The position numbers and the translations under genes are program-made. A stretch of DNA of 64,000 nt from Methylobacterium sp. CB376 (GTDB taxonomy: Bacteria; Pseudomonadota; Alphaproteobacteria; Rhizobiales; Beijerinckiaceae), in NCBI RefSeq assembly GCF_029714205.1, contig NZ_CP121648.1, positions 1 to 64,000 of the forward strand, written 5' to 3'. Of this stretch, positions 29,134 to 37,527 are shown one piece after another (the stretch's first letter is position 1; every line of letters starts with the position of its first letter). A model generated the notes under the pieces. It saw only the letters and a program-made list of their open reading frames with translations. It made no database searches and was not told where the DNA came from.

Positions 29134-29460
29134 GTGCTGAAATCAGATCTCAAGAAATGTTGGACCAAGCAGTCCCTGCCCGCGAAGGCTCGCTTCGTCA
29201 ACATACTAACGATGTGTTTCAGATCGCGCGGACGATTGCACGGTATTACGGTGGACGGTGACGACGGATGGGATTGGGCCGCGCGCTGGAGATTGGACCG
29301 CGGCCGGCGGGCCGTCCTGATCGACGACGCGTATCGGGATCGCCAGGTCTGCTCCGTCCAACTCGACACGTCGGGCAAGCGCCTCGTGCCCGACGGTTGC
29401 GGCTTCTCGGGCACTTTCGAGTTCGACGAGGGCATGTCGGCCGTGTCCTTCGCGGAGTGA
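29134..29460 (+). CDS. hypothetical protein, 108 aa
   Basis: Unrecognised. GTG start at 29134 gives MLKSDLKKCWTKQSLPAK. The N-terminal third uses AT-richer codons (AAA, TCA, ATA) than its neighbours, while the C-terminal part (WRLDRGRRAVLIDDAYRD, GTFEFDEGMSAVSFAE) is typical of the genome. No signal peptide or membrane segment. It might be a young or transferred gene, or the true start might be internal. Confidence 0.45.
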   Translation: MLKSDLKKCWTKQSLPAKARFVNILTMCFRSRGRLHGITVDGDDGWDWAARWRLDRGRRAVLIDDAYRDRQVCSVQLDTSGKRLVPDGCGFSGTFEFDEGMSAVSFAE

Positions 29461-29543
29461 GCGGCCGGCGCGAGCCCGATTCGCAGCGAGCCCGGCCTGC
29501 GCAGCGCTTGCGCCGCGCCACGTTCGAATGCAGGGAATCCGGG

Positions 29544-30767
29544 ATGCGCGCATCGCGTCACCCGGAGGGATCTGTGCGGCGGATCGGGGTCTGGCTGGTC
29601 CTGTGGGTCTGCGCGCTCCTCGGCTCGGAGGCCGCGGCGGCCGATCGGCTCGCCTTCGTGGTCGGGGTCGACACCTACCCGAATCTCGGGCCGGGCGCCG
29701 CCCTGGAGCGTCCGGTCGCCGATGCCAGGGCGGTGGGGGCGGCCCTCGAATCGATCGGGTTCCGGGTCACGCTGCTCACCGCCGGGGTGACGCAGGAGAC
29801 TTTCCTGCGCCGCTTCTCGGTCTTCGCCGACCAGGTCCAGCCCGGCGACACCGCCCTGTTCTACTTCGCCGGTCACGGCATCGCGCTCCAGGGCACGAAC
29901 TACCTGATCCCCTCCGACATCCCGGCGATCGAGCCCGGCCAGGAGCTGCTCGCCCGCAACCGCGCGCTCGCCGAGGCGGATCTGAGCGCGGCCCTGCGCG
30001 AGCGCGGCGCGCGGGTGGTCGTGATGGTGATCGACGCCTGCCGGGACAACCCCTTCCCGCGCAGCGGGACCCGCAGCGTCGGCCTCACCCGCGGCCTCGT
30101 CCGGACGGAGCCGGCGGAGGGCGTCTTCTCCCTCTACGCGGCGGGCGCCGGCCAGCAGGCCCTCGACCGGCTGCCGGGGTCGGATCCGAGCCCGAACTCG
30201 GTCTTCACGCGGGTCTTCGTCGCGCAGATCCGGCGGCCGGGCGTCAACCTGATCGATCTCGGCGAGACCGTCCGGGACGAGGTGGTGCGGCTCGCCGAGA
30301 CCGTGCCGCACAAGCAGGTGCCGGCCTATTACAACGAGGTCCGCGGCGCCCGCTTCCTCAGCCTCTCGGGGAGCGATCCGGCCCCGGCCGAGCCGCCGCG
30401 GCCGGCTCCCGCCCCGGTCCCGCTGCCGGCGCCGCCCCCGCCCCTCCCGGCGCCGGTCCCGAGCGCGGGGCCGGCCCCGCCGCGGGTCGCCCTCCCGGCC
30501 CCCGCCCCGGAGCCGCCGCGCGAGATGCGGGTCGGCCTGTTCAGCCACCCGATCCGGCTCGACCCGTCCGGCGACAACTGGCTCGCCCTGCGCAGCCGCC
30601 CGAGCGCCAGCGAGGGCGTGCGCCTGATGAAGCTCGGCCCCGACGCGCTCTTCACGGTGCTCGGGCGCCAGGGCGCCTGGCTCAACGTGCGCCTGCGCGG
30701 CGGCGAGACGGGCTGGGTCCACGGCGATTACGTGGGCTGCTGCCGCCGGGCGCCCGTGACGCCCTGA
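29544..30767 (+). CDS. secreted caspase-like (peptidase C14) protein with SH3 domain
   Basis: 407 residues. Signal peptide (IGVWLVLWVCALLGSEAAAA), then a caspase p20-like domain (about 35-270) with the catalytic dyad H111 in YFAGHGI and C166 in DACRDNPF. A Pro/Ala-rich linker (about 278-325) leads to a C-terminal bacterial SH3-type domain (about 335-400, NWLALRSRPSASEGV, then GWVHGDYVG). A GTG at 29574 is an alternative start nearer the signal peptide. The SH3 part suggests binding to the cell wall. Substrate unknown. Confidence 0.85.
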   Translation: MRASRHPEGSVRRIGVWLVLWVCALLGSEAAAADRLAFVVGVDTYPNLGPGAALERPVADARAVGAALESIGFRVTLLTAGVTQETFLRRFSVFADQVQPGDTALFYFAGHGIALQGTNYLIPSDIPAIEPGQELLARNRALAEADLSAALRERGARVVVMVIDACRDNPFPRSGTRSVGLTRGLVRTEPAEGVFSLYAAGAGQQALDRLPGSDPSPNSVFTRVFVAQIRRPGVNLIDLGETVRDEVVRLAETVPHKQVPAYYNEVRGARFLSLSGSDPAPAEPPRPAPAPVPLPAPPPPLPAPVPSAGPAPPRVALPAPAPEPPREMRVGLFSHPIRLDPSGDNWLALRSRPSASEGVRLMKLGPDALFTVLGRQGAWLNVRLRGGETGWVHGDYVGCCRRAPVTP

Positions 30768-30828
30768 AGCCCGTGAGCCCTGGGCCCCTTGGGCGCCCGG
30801 CCCGCACCCGTCGCCCCGCGGCCGGTGC

Positions 30829-30857
30829 TTGTTGCAAATTGGCATCTCGTGTAGAGA
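30829..30857 (+). promoter_or_regulatory. candidate sigma70-type promoter of rpoZ
   Basis: TTGTTG (30829-30834), a 17-nt spacer, TAGAGA (30852-30857), ending 44 bp before the rpoZ start. It stands out as an AT-richer patch. Confidence 0.5.
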
Positions 30858-30901
30858 GACCCATCCCCGATCCGCCGTTCGCCTGAAGGAAGGAGCCGCG
30901 C

Positions 30902-31315
30902 ATGGCTCGCGTCACCGTTGAAGATTGCATCGACAAGGTCGAGAACCGGTTCGAGCTCGTCCTGCTCGCCGGCCATCGGGCCCGGCTGCTCTCGTCCGGC
31001 GCGCCCCTCACGGTCGACCGCGACCGCGACAAGAACCCGGTCGTGGCCCTGCGCGAGATCGCCGACGAGACCATCACGCCGGACGACCTCAAGGAGCAGC
31101 TGATCCACTCGCTCCAGAAATACGTCGAGGTCGACGAGCCGGAGCCGGAGGCGGTGCCGCTCCTGTCGAGCTCGCCCGCCGCCGCCGCGGTGGCGCCCCA
31201 GGCCGCCTCGGGCGACGACAACGACATCCAGTTCGACCGGATGAGCGAGGAGGACCTGCTGCGGGGCCTCGAGAACCTCGCGCCCCCGACCGAGACCGAG
31301 GACGAGGGCGACTGA
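30902..31315 (+). CDS. rpoZ: RNA polymerase omega subunit
   Basis: 137 residues. [20 protein letters not shown] and [15 protein letters not shown] are the core omega motifs that latch the beta' C-terminus; omega is also part of a ppGpp site. The acidic C-terminal tail (from about 80) is longer than in E. coli, as in other alphaproteobacteria. AAGGAAGGAG lies just upstream of the ATG. The ppGpp synthetase gene follows. Confidence 0.96.
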   Translation: MARVTVEDCIDKVENRFELVLLAGHRARLLSSGAPLTVDRDRDKNPVVALREIADETITPDDLKEQLIHSLQKYVEVDEPEPEAVPLLSSSPAAAAVAPQAASGDDNDIQFDRMSEEDLLRGLENLAPPTETEDEGD

Positions 31316-31342
31316 CCCTTCCGATCCCGGACGGACCCGCGG

Positions 31343-31366
31343 AACCCGGCCCTCGCGCCGGGTTTC
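31343..31366 (+). terminator. probable intrinsic terminator after rpoZ
   Basis: AACCCGGC (31343-31350), 6-nt loop, GCCGGGTT (31357-31364), followed by a short T-rich end. Confidence 0.65.
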
Positions 31367-31543
31367 TGCGTTCCGGGCAGGGCCGCCGCGCCCCCTTGCG
31401 ACGAGAAGGATCTGGCGCGGGGCGCGATTCCCCCCGATAGTCGGACATCCCCTCAAGCCTCGTCGCCAAGGCCCGCGCGGCCGCCTTCGTGCGACGGCGC
31501 GCCGCCCGCGTCGGGCGGCAGGGCGTCAGGAGACCACCGGCGG

Positions 31544-33745
31544 ATGATGCGCCAGTACGAACTCGTCGAGCGGGTGAAGGCCTACAACCCCGCCGCCGAC
31601 GAGGCGATGCTCAACCGGGCCTACGTTTACGCGATGCGGGCGCACGGCTCGCAGATGCGCGCCTCGGGCGACCTGTTCTTCGCCCACCCGCTCGAAGTGG
31701 CGGCGATCCTGACGGACCTGCGGGTCGACGACGCCACCATCGTGGCCGCCGTGCTGCACGACACGGTGGAGGACACGGCCGCCACCCTGGAGGAGATCAA
31801 CCGCACCTTCTCGCCCGAGATCGGCACGCTCGTCGACGGCCTGACCAAGATCAAGCGCCTCGACCTCGTCTCCAAGCAGGCGGCCCAGGGCGAGAACTTC
31901 CGCAAGCTGCTGCTCGCCATCGCGGCGGACGTGCGCGTGCTGCTCGTCAAGCTGGCCGACCGGCTGCACAACATGCGCACCCTGCAGCACATGCCGCCGG
32001 AGAAGCGCGTCCGCATCGCCCAGGAGACGCTCGACATCTACGCGCCGCTGGCGAGCCGGATGGGCATGCAGGAGCTGCGCGAGGAGCTGGAGGACCTCTC
32101 CTTCCGCAACCTCAAGCCGGATGTCTACGCCACGATCAGCCGCCGGCTCGACGACCTGACCGCCAAGTCCGAGCGCCTCGTCGAGAGCATCGAGCGCGAT
32201 CTCGTCCAGAGGCTCGCCGCCAAGGGCATCGTCGCCAAGGTCAAGGGCCGGCAGAAGCGCCCCTACTCCATCTGGAGCAAGATGGAGCGCAAGTCAGTCG
32301 CCTTCGAGCAATTGTCCGACATCTTCGGCTTCCGGGTCATCGTCGATTCGGTCGATACCTGCTACCGGGCGCTCGGGGTCGTGCACACGACCTGGCCGAT
32401 GGTGCCGGGCCGCTACAAGGACTACATCTCGACCCCGAAGCAGAACGATTACCGCTCGATCCACACCACGGTGATCGGGCCGAAGAGCCAGCGCGTCGAG
32501 CTGCAGATCCGCACCGCCGAGATGGAGGAGGTGGCGGAGTACGGCATCGCCGCGCACGCGCTCTACAAGGACGGCTCGCCCCACCTCGCCACCGAGAGCG
32601 GCGCCTACCAGTGGCTGCGCCGCACCATCGAGCTCCTCGCCGAGGGCGACAGCCCGGAGGAGTTCCTGGAGCACACCAAGCTCGAGCTCTTCCAGGACCA
32701 GGTCTTCTGCTTCACCCCGAAGGGCCGGCTGATCGCGCTGCCGCGCGGGGCGACCCCGATCGACTTCGCCTACGCGGTCCACACCGAGCTCGGCAACGCC
32801 GCGGTCGGCGCCAAGATCAACGGCCGCATCGCTCCGCTCCTCACCGAGTTGCAGAACGGCGACGAGGTCGAGATCGTGCGGGCGGACGGCCAGACCCCGC
32901 CGGCGGCCTGGGAATCCCTCGTCGTGACCGGCAAGGCCCGGGCGGCGATCCGGCGGGCGACGCGCTCGGCGGTGCGGCGGCAATATGCCGGGCTCGGGCG
33001 GCAGATCCTCGACCGCGCCTTCGAGCGGGCGGGCAAGAATTTCTCCGACGAGAAGCTGCGCGGCGCCCTCCCCCGCCTCGCCCGCACCTCCGCCGAGGAC
33101 GTCTTCGCGGCGGTGGGACGCGGCGAGATGTTCTCGGGCGACGTCGTGAAGGCGGTCTATCCCGACTACAAGGACGAGCGCCGCAGCCAGCCCGCCCCGA
33201 GCGCGCCGAGGCCCCACGTCAACGGCGCCGGCCGCCTCTCCCTCGACAAGGACCAGACCGTGCGCCTGACCTGGCCCGGCAAGGGCGGCGAGGACGCGAT
33301 CCCGATCCGCGGCCTCGACCGCGACCTGCCGGTGCGCTTCGCGCCCGAGGGCGGCGCGGTGCCGGGCGACCGCATCGTCGGCATCCTCACCGCCGGCGAG
33401 GGGGTGACGATCTACCCGATCCAGTCCCCGGCGCTCGCCGATTTCGACAACGAGCCGGACCGCTGGCTCGACGTGCGCTGGGACGTGGACGGCGGCACCC
33501 ACCAGCGCTTCCCGGCCCGCATCGCCCTCCAGTCGATCAACGAGCCCGGCAGCTTCGCGCAGATCGCCCAGGTCATCGCCGACCACGACGGCAACATCGA
33601 CAACATCTCGATGAAGCGGCGCAGCCAGGACTTCACTGACGTGCTGATCGACCTCTCGGTCTGGGACCTCAAGCACCTCAACGCGATCATCTCCGAGCTG
33701 AGGGCCAAGCGCGTGGTCAGCAAGGTCGAGCGGGTCAACGGCTGA
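31544..33745 (+). CDS. rsh: bifunctional (p)ppGpp synthetase/hydrolase, RelA/SpoT
   Basis: 733 residues, the single long RSH of alphaproteobacteria. The HD hydrolase domain is intact (HPLEVA 48-53; H72-D73 in LHDTVEDT). The synthetase domain follows ([38 protein letters not shown]), then TGS (about 385-445; [19 protein letters not shown]) and a C-terminal ACT domain (about 660-730; [20 protein letters not shown]). It sets the alarmone level in starvation. Two consecutive ATGs start it. Confidence 0.96.
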   Translation: MMRQYELVERVKAYNPAADEAMLNRAYVYAMRAHGSQMRASGDLFFAHPLEVAAILTDLRVDDATIVAAVLHDTVEDTAATLEEINRTFSPEIGTLVDGLTKIKRLDLVSKQAAQGENFRKLLLAIAADVRVLLVKLADRLHNMRTLQHMPPEKRVRIAQETLDIYAPLASRMGMQELREELEDLSFRNLKPDVYATISRRLDDLTAKSERLVESIERDLVQRLAAKGIVAKVKGRQKRPYSIWSKMERKSVAFEQLSDIFGFRVIVDSVDTCYRALGVVHTTWPMVPGRYKDYISTPKQNDYRSIHTTVIGPKSQRVELQIRTAEMEEVAEYGIAAHALYKDGSPHLATESGAYQWLRRTIELLAEGDSPEEFLEHTKLELFQDQVFCFTPKGRLIALPRGATPIDFAYAVHTELGNAAVGAKINGRIAPLLTELQNGDEVEIVRADGQTPPAAWESLVVTGKARAAIRRATRSAVRRQYAGLGRQILDRAFERAGKNFSDEKLRGALPRLARTSAEDVFAAVGRGEMFSGDVVKAVYPDYKDERRSQPAPSAPRPHVNGAGRLSLDKDQTVRLTWPGKGGEDAIPIRGLDRDLPVRFAPEGGAVPGDRIVGILTAGEGVTIYPIQSPALADFDNEPDRWLDVRWDVDGGTHQRFPARIALQSINEPGSFAQIAQVIADHDGNIDNISMKRRSQDFTDVLIDLSVWDLKHLNAIISELRAKRVVSKVERVNG

Positions 33746-33804
33746 CCCGGTTGCACCGCGAACGCGCCCCTGCCACAAGCCCCGGAACCGGAGGACCCCG
33801 CTCG

Positions 33805-34395
33805 ATGACGCCCGACGACCTGCTCGAGGAATTCCGCGCCGCCGGCGCCCTGCTCGAGGGCCACTTCATCCTCTCGTCGGGCCTCCACAGCGCCGTGTTC
33901 CTGCAGAAGATGGCGATCTTCAGCGATCCCGTGCGCACCGCGCGGGTCTGCGCCGGGCTCGCGTCCGTGATCCGCGACCGCTACGGCGCGGTCGACCTCG
34001 TGGTCTCCCCGGCGATCGGCGGAATCGTGCCGGGCTACGAGACCGCCCGCGCCCTCGGCGCCCGGGCGATCTTCGTCGAGCGCGACCCGGGCGGGCCGTT
34101 CCAGCTGCGGCGGGGCTTCAGCATCCCGGCCGGCAGCCGCGCCGTCATGGTCGAGGACATCGTCACCACCGGCCTGTCCTCGCGGGAATGCCTCGCGGCG
34201 CTGAGGGACCAGCCCGGCGAGGTCGTGGGCGCGGCCTGCCTGATCGACCGCTCCGGCGGGCGCGCCGATCTCGGCGCCCCCCTCGTCGCCCTCGCCACCC
34301 TCGACATCCCGAACTATCCTGCCGACCAACTCCCGCCCGACCTCGCCGCCATCCCGGCCGTGAAGCCGGGCAGCCGCGCCACGACGCCGGGCTGA
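33805..34395 (+). CDS. pyrE: orotate phosphoribosyltransferase
   Basis: 196 residues. Makes OMP from orotate and PRPP in pyrimidine synthesis. [16 protein letters not shown] is the orotate-side N-terminus, and [12 protein letters not shown] is the PRPP-binding loop. The ATG at 33805 follows CGGAGGA at good spacing. It lies 60 bp after rsh on the same strand, a common order in this order of bacteria. Confidence 0.95.
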   Translation: MTPDDLLEEFRAAGALLEGHFILSSGLHSAVFLQKMAIFSDPVRTARVCAGLASVIRDRYGAVDLVVSPAIGGIVPGYETARALGARAIFVERDPGGPFQLRRGFSIPAGSRAVMVEDIVTTGLSSRECLAALRDQPGEVVGAACLIDRSGGRADLGAPLVALATLDIPNYPADQLPPDLAAIPAVKPGSRATTPG

Positions 34396-34405
34396 CTGGA
34401 CGCGC

Positions 34406-34422
34406 GTCAAGCTCAGCTTGAC
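34406..34422. promoter_or_regulatory. 17-bp palindrome after pyrE
   Basis: GTCAAGCT, one C, AGCTTGAC: perfect 8-bp arms 10 bp past the pyrE stop and 160 bp before the NYN gene. It could be an operator or a weak terminator. Confidence 0.35.
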
Positions 34423-34584
34423 ACGGAGCGGCCCTACTCCTTACCTCAACGCTATTGCAGGCCGCGGGCCGGCGCGCCCTACGCGGCGGATGTTTTCGCG
34501 ATCATCCGATCTGTCGATGTCGCGCCGAATCCACGGACGTCGCCGCCATTTCCGCCGGCCCCGCCGCGCGGTCAGGAATAACAA

Positions 34585-35235
34585 ATGACATATCAGCGCA
34601 GCGCCCTCTTCATCGACGGCGCTAATGTTTACGCGACCACCAAGGCGCTCGGCTTCGACATCGACTATCGAAAGCTTCTCGCAGACTTTCGGTCCCGCGA
34701 GAATCTTATTCGGGCATTCTACTATACCGCTTTGATTGAAGATCAAGAATACTCGTCGATCCGGCCGCTGATCGACTGGCTCGACTACAACGGTTACCGT
34801 GTCGTGACGAAGCCGGCTAAGGAATTCACCGATTCGACCGGGCGGCGCAAGATCAAGGGCAACATGGACATCGAGCTGACGATCGATGCCCTGGAGCTCA
34901 GTCCCTACATCGACCACATGGTACTGTTCTCGGGCGACGGCGACTTCAAGCCCCTGGTCGCCGCGATGCAGCGGCGGGGCGTGCGCGTGACCGTGGTCTC
35001 GACCATCCAGACGCAGCCGCCGATGGTGTCGGACGACCTGCGCCGGCAGGCGGACGACTTCGTCGACATCGTGCACCTGATCCCGCGCATCGGCCGCGAC
35101 CAGAGCGACCGGCCGACTCGGCCGATGCGGCCCCACCCCGACGCGGGCGGGGAGCGCGGGCCCGCCCGCTCCCCGGTCAGCCTGGAGCAGCGCTACGGCA
35201 TCCGTCAGAACGAGGAGGAGGCGGACGAGGAGTGA
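34585..35235 (+). CDS. NYN domain (LabA/DUF88-like) protein
   Basis: 216 residues. A PIN-like NYN nuclease fold: SALFIDGANVYATTK (D11), NMDIELTIDAL and MVLFSGDGDFKPLVAAM provide the expected acidic cluster, so RNase activity is plausible. The C-terminal about 50 residues are Pro/Arg-rich, then acidic (RQNEEEADEE). The 5' end and leader are less GC-rich than the neighbours. The stop TGA is the first codon of repeat copy B. Confidence 0.85.
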   Translation: MTYQRSALFIDGANVYATTKALGFDIDYRKLLADFRSRENLIRAFYYTALIEDQEYSSIRPLIDWLDYNGYRVVTKPAKEFTDSTGRRKIKGNMDIELTIDALELSPYIDHMVLFSGDGDFKPLVAAMQRRGVRVTVVSTIQTQPPMVSDDLRRQADDFVDIVHLIPRIGRDQSDRPTRPMRPHPDAGGERGPARSPVSLEQRYGIRQNEEEADEE

Positions 35236-35360
35236 TCCGGGATCCGCTTGACCGAGGCGGATCCCGGATCACGCGCCTGCGCGGCGCCTGAGCGCGGCGC
35301 CTGAGCGACGCCGACATCCGCTTTGCCGAAATCGGAGAGGGCGAAGCGCTCAACCGGATG
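35233..35360 (+). repeat. dispersed repeat family 1, copy B
   Basis: 128 bp. Same element as copy A on the opposite strand: hairpin at 35233-35271 (two changes in the loop-side arms), duplicated GGCGCCTGAGCG core, tail ending CTCAACCGGATG. The first TGA is the stop of the NYN gene, and the tail contains the stop of the convergent SDR gene (35350-35352). Confidence 0.85.
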
Positions 35361-36306
35361 TGGTGTGAGCCGCCTCCCCGCCCGCGACCGCGCGGGCGAG
35401 CGCGGTGAGGCCCTCCCGGCTGCCGCGCGGCGCCGTCCAGCCGAGGCCGGCGAGCGCCTCCGCCCGGGCGACGAGCGAGCCCGCGAGGCGTTCGCCGAGT
35501 TCGCCGCGGCCCGCGAGCCGCAGGGCCGCCGCGACGAGCGGCGCCGGCACCGGCATGAGCCCGGGCGGGCGGCCGAACCCGGCCCTGAGCGCGGCCAGCA
35601 TCTCCGGCACGGTGAGCGGGTCCGGCTCGGCCACGATGAGCGGCCGCCGCAGGGAACCGGGGGCGCGCAGCACCGCCTCGACCGCGTCCGCGAGCGTCTC
35701 GACCGAGACCAGGGAGCGGCGTCCGCGCAGGCCGCCGAGGGGCAGCGGGACGGGCCGCGCCGCCAGGGCGAGGAGCGCGGCCATGTTCCCCTTCACCCCG
35801 GGTCCGTAGACCAGGACCGGGCGCAGGGCCGCGAAGTCGATCTCGACCGCGGCGAGGGCCTCCTCGGCGGCGAGCTTGGAGCGGCCGTAGGCGTCGGTGG
35901 GGGCCGCCGCATCCGCCTCGGTGAGGATCCCGGGCGCCGAGGGGCCGCACTGCGCCCGGATCGAGGACAGGAACACGAAGCGGCGCACCCGCGCCTTGGC
36001 GGCGGCCTGGGCGAGGCCGCGCGTCGCCTCGGTGTTGAAGGTCCGGTAATCGTCCTCCGGCGCCCCCGACATGGCGTGGGCGAGGCCGGCCGAGTGCACC
36101 ACCGCGTCGACGCCCGCGAGCGCCGCCGCCATGTTCTGCGGCCGGGCGAGGTCCCCGACCACGGCCCCGCTCGCCCCGGGCGGCAGCGCGACCGGCCGGC
36201 GCAGCAGCACCCGGACCCTGTAGCCGCGGCCGGTGAGGTCGCGCAGGAGGTGGCGGCCGATGAAGCCGGTGGCGCCCGTGAGCGCGATGAGCGGGGCAGC
36301 CGTCAT
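35350..36306 (-). CDS. NAD-dependent epimerase/dehydratase (extended SDR)
   Basis: 318 residues. Rossmann motif TGATGFIG (10-17), then HSAGLAHAM and the YGRSK active-site motif (Tyr-x3-Lys). It is related to UDP-sugar 4-epimerases or 4-reductases that act with polyprenyl-phosphate glycosyltransferases such as its downstream neighbour, but the exact sugar is not readable. Its last codons and stop are inside repeat copy B. It converges with the NYN gene. Confidence 0.82.
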   Translation of the reverse strand: MTAAPLIALTGATGFIGRHLLRDLTGRGYRVRVLLRRPVALPPGASGAVVGDLARPQNMAAALAGVDAVVHSAGLAHAMSGAPEDDYRTFNTEATRGLAQAAAKARVRRFVFLSSIRAQCGPSAPGILTEADAAAPTDAYGRSKLAAEEALAAVEIDFAALRPVLVYGPGVKGNMAALLALAARPVPLPLGGLRGRRSLVSVETLADAVEAVLRAPGSLRRPLIVAEPDPLTVPEMLAALRAGFGRPPGLMPVPAPLVAAALRLAGRGELGERLAGSLVARAEALAGLGWTAPRGSREGLTALARAVAGGEAAHTTSG

Positions 36307-36358
36307 GGGGTCACCGAGAATTCATGGGTCACCGGGATCATGGGGTCACCGGGATGGC
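36303..36358 (-). repeat. short direct repeats at the SDR/transferase junction
   Basis: Three near-copies of CATGGGGTCACCG in about 55 bp spanning the end of the sugar transferase and the start of the SDR. The copies supply a VTP-like C-terminus and the SDR start region, suggesting local duplication. Confidence 0.6.
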
Positions 36359-37342
36359 GCGCGGGGTCGCGAAGGCGCGCAGCACGAGGGCGACGAGGCC
36401 GCCCGCGACCGCCAGCGCCGAGAGGGCGGCCGGCCAGGAGGGCCAGGCCAGCGTCGCCCCGGCGAGACCCGCGAGGGCGAGGTTGAGGCCGAAGACGGTC
36501 CCCACCACCTCCGGCACGCCGTAGCCGTTCGTCGTGGCGCGCTGGTAGAAATGCGTGCGGTGGGCCTGCCAGACCGGCTCGCCGCGCCGCAGGCGCCGCA
36601 GCAGCGTCAGGGTCGCGTCGGCGAGGAAGTAGAGCGGCAGCAGGATCGCGGCGGCGAGGCCGCCCTCGGCGGCGAGCCGGTAGAGCAGCCACGCCATCAC
36701 GAGGCCGAGGGGCAGCGAGCCGACGTCGCCGAGGAAGAGCCGCGCCACCGGCCGGTTGAACGGCGCGAAGCCGAGCACCCCGCCGAGGAGTGCGCCGGCG
36801 ACGAGGGTGGCCTCCGGCGGCAGGACTCCGCAGGCGCCGAAGGCGAGGAGCGCGGCGAGCAGCGGCACCGCCTCCGCGACGGTCATCCAGTCGAGCCCGT
36901 CCATGAAGTTCACGAGGTTGACGAACCAGAGCCCGGCGAGGAGCGAGAGGCCCCATTCGAGCCCGGCCGGGATCCCCGGCCAGAGCCGGACGGGGGTCGC
37001 CGCCAGCAGCGCTCCGACCGCGAGGGCCTGGAGCGCGAGGCGCGGCAGCGCCGGCAGCGGGCGCAGGTCGTCCACGGCCCCGACCAGGGCGAGTCCGAGC
37101 GTCGCCGCGGCGAGGCAGGCGGCCTCGCGCCCGACGGGCAGCGGCCAGAGGGCCGCCCCGACCAGGAGCGCCGCCCCGATGACCGCGACGCCGCCGCCCT
37201 GCGGCGTCGGCACCCGGTGGCTCGAGCGGGCATTCGGCCGCGCCAGGGCGTAGCGTCGCAGGAGCGGGCGCAGGGCCAGGATCAGGGCGGCCGCGCCGGG
37301 CGCGGCGACGAGCAGGGCGGTGACGGGGGCGGGCAGCGGCAT
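36338..37342 (-). CDS. polyprenyl-phosphate sugar-1-phosphate transferase (WecA/MraY family)
   Basis: 334 residues, about 9-11 membrane helices. HRVPTPQGGGVAV, VGAVDDLRPLP, NFMDGLDWM and FLGDVGSLPLG are the conserved cytoplasmic loops of glycosyltransferase family 4; the acidic residues bind Mg2+ and the nucleotide sugar. It starts O-antigen or exopolysaccharide units on undecaprenyl phosphate. The epimerase 31 bp downstream probably supplies or modifies its sugar (WbpL/WbpV-like pair, inference). Confidence 0.88.
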   Translation of the reverse strand: MPLPAPVTALLVAAPGAAALILALRPLLRRYALARPNARSSHRVPTPQGGGVAVIGAALLVGAALWPLPVGREAACLAAATLGLALVGAVDDLRPLPALPRLALQALAVGALLAATPVRLWPGIPAGLEWGLSLLAGLWFVNLVNFMDGLDWMTVAEAVPLLAALLAFGACGVLPPEATLVAGALLGGVLGFAPFNRPVARLFLGDVGSLPLGLVMAWLLYRLAAEGGLAAAILLPLYFLADATLTLLRRLRRGEPVWQAHRTHFYQRATTNGYGVPEVVGTVFGLNLALAGLAGATLAWPSWPAALSALAVAGGLVALVLRAFATPRAIPVTP

Positions 37343-37409
37343 CCCGGTGATCTACGCGGGATGCCGGGTCGAGGGAAAGAGCGCGCCGGCGAGGCGGCCT
37401 GATCCCGAC

Positions 37410-37527
37410 GCCCCGGGATGCCGGCGCGTCGGGCCGTTGACCATCTCGGATCGCCGCCACCACGCCGAAGGCTTGACGACGATCCGAGAACGGAACCGGC
37501 GGTCGTGGGACATGACCGCCGGGATCA
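37410..37527 (-). repeat. dispersed repeat family 2, copy 1
   Basis: On the minus strand, starting at the ecm stop TGA, a hairpin CCGGCGGTC/GACCGCCGG (37514-37522 and 37496-37504, 9-nt loop) is followed by a segment that aligns with 53641-53778: a shared CAAGCCT block and a CGAGATGG...CAACGGC block. It may also terminate ecm. Confidence 0.6.
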
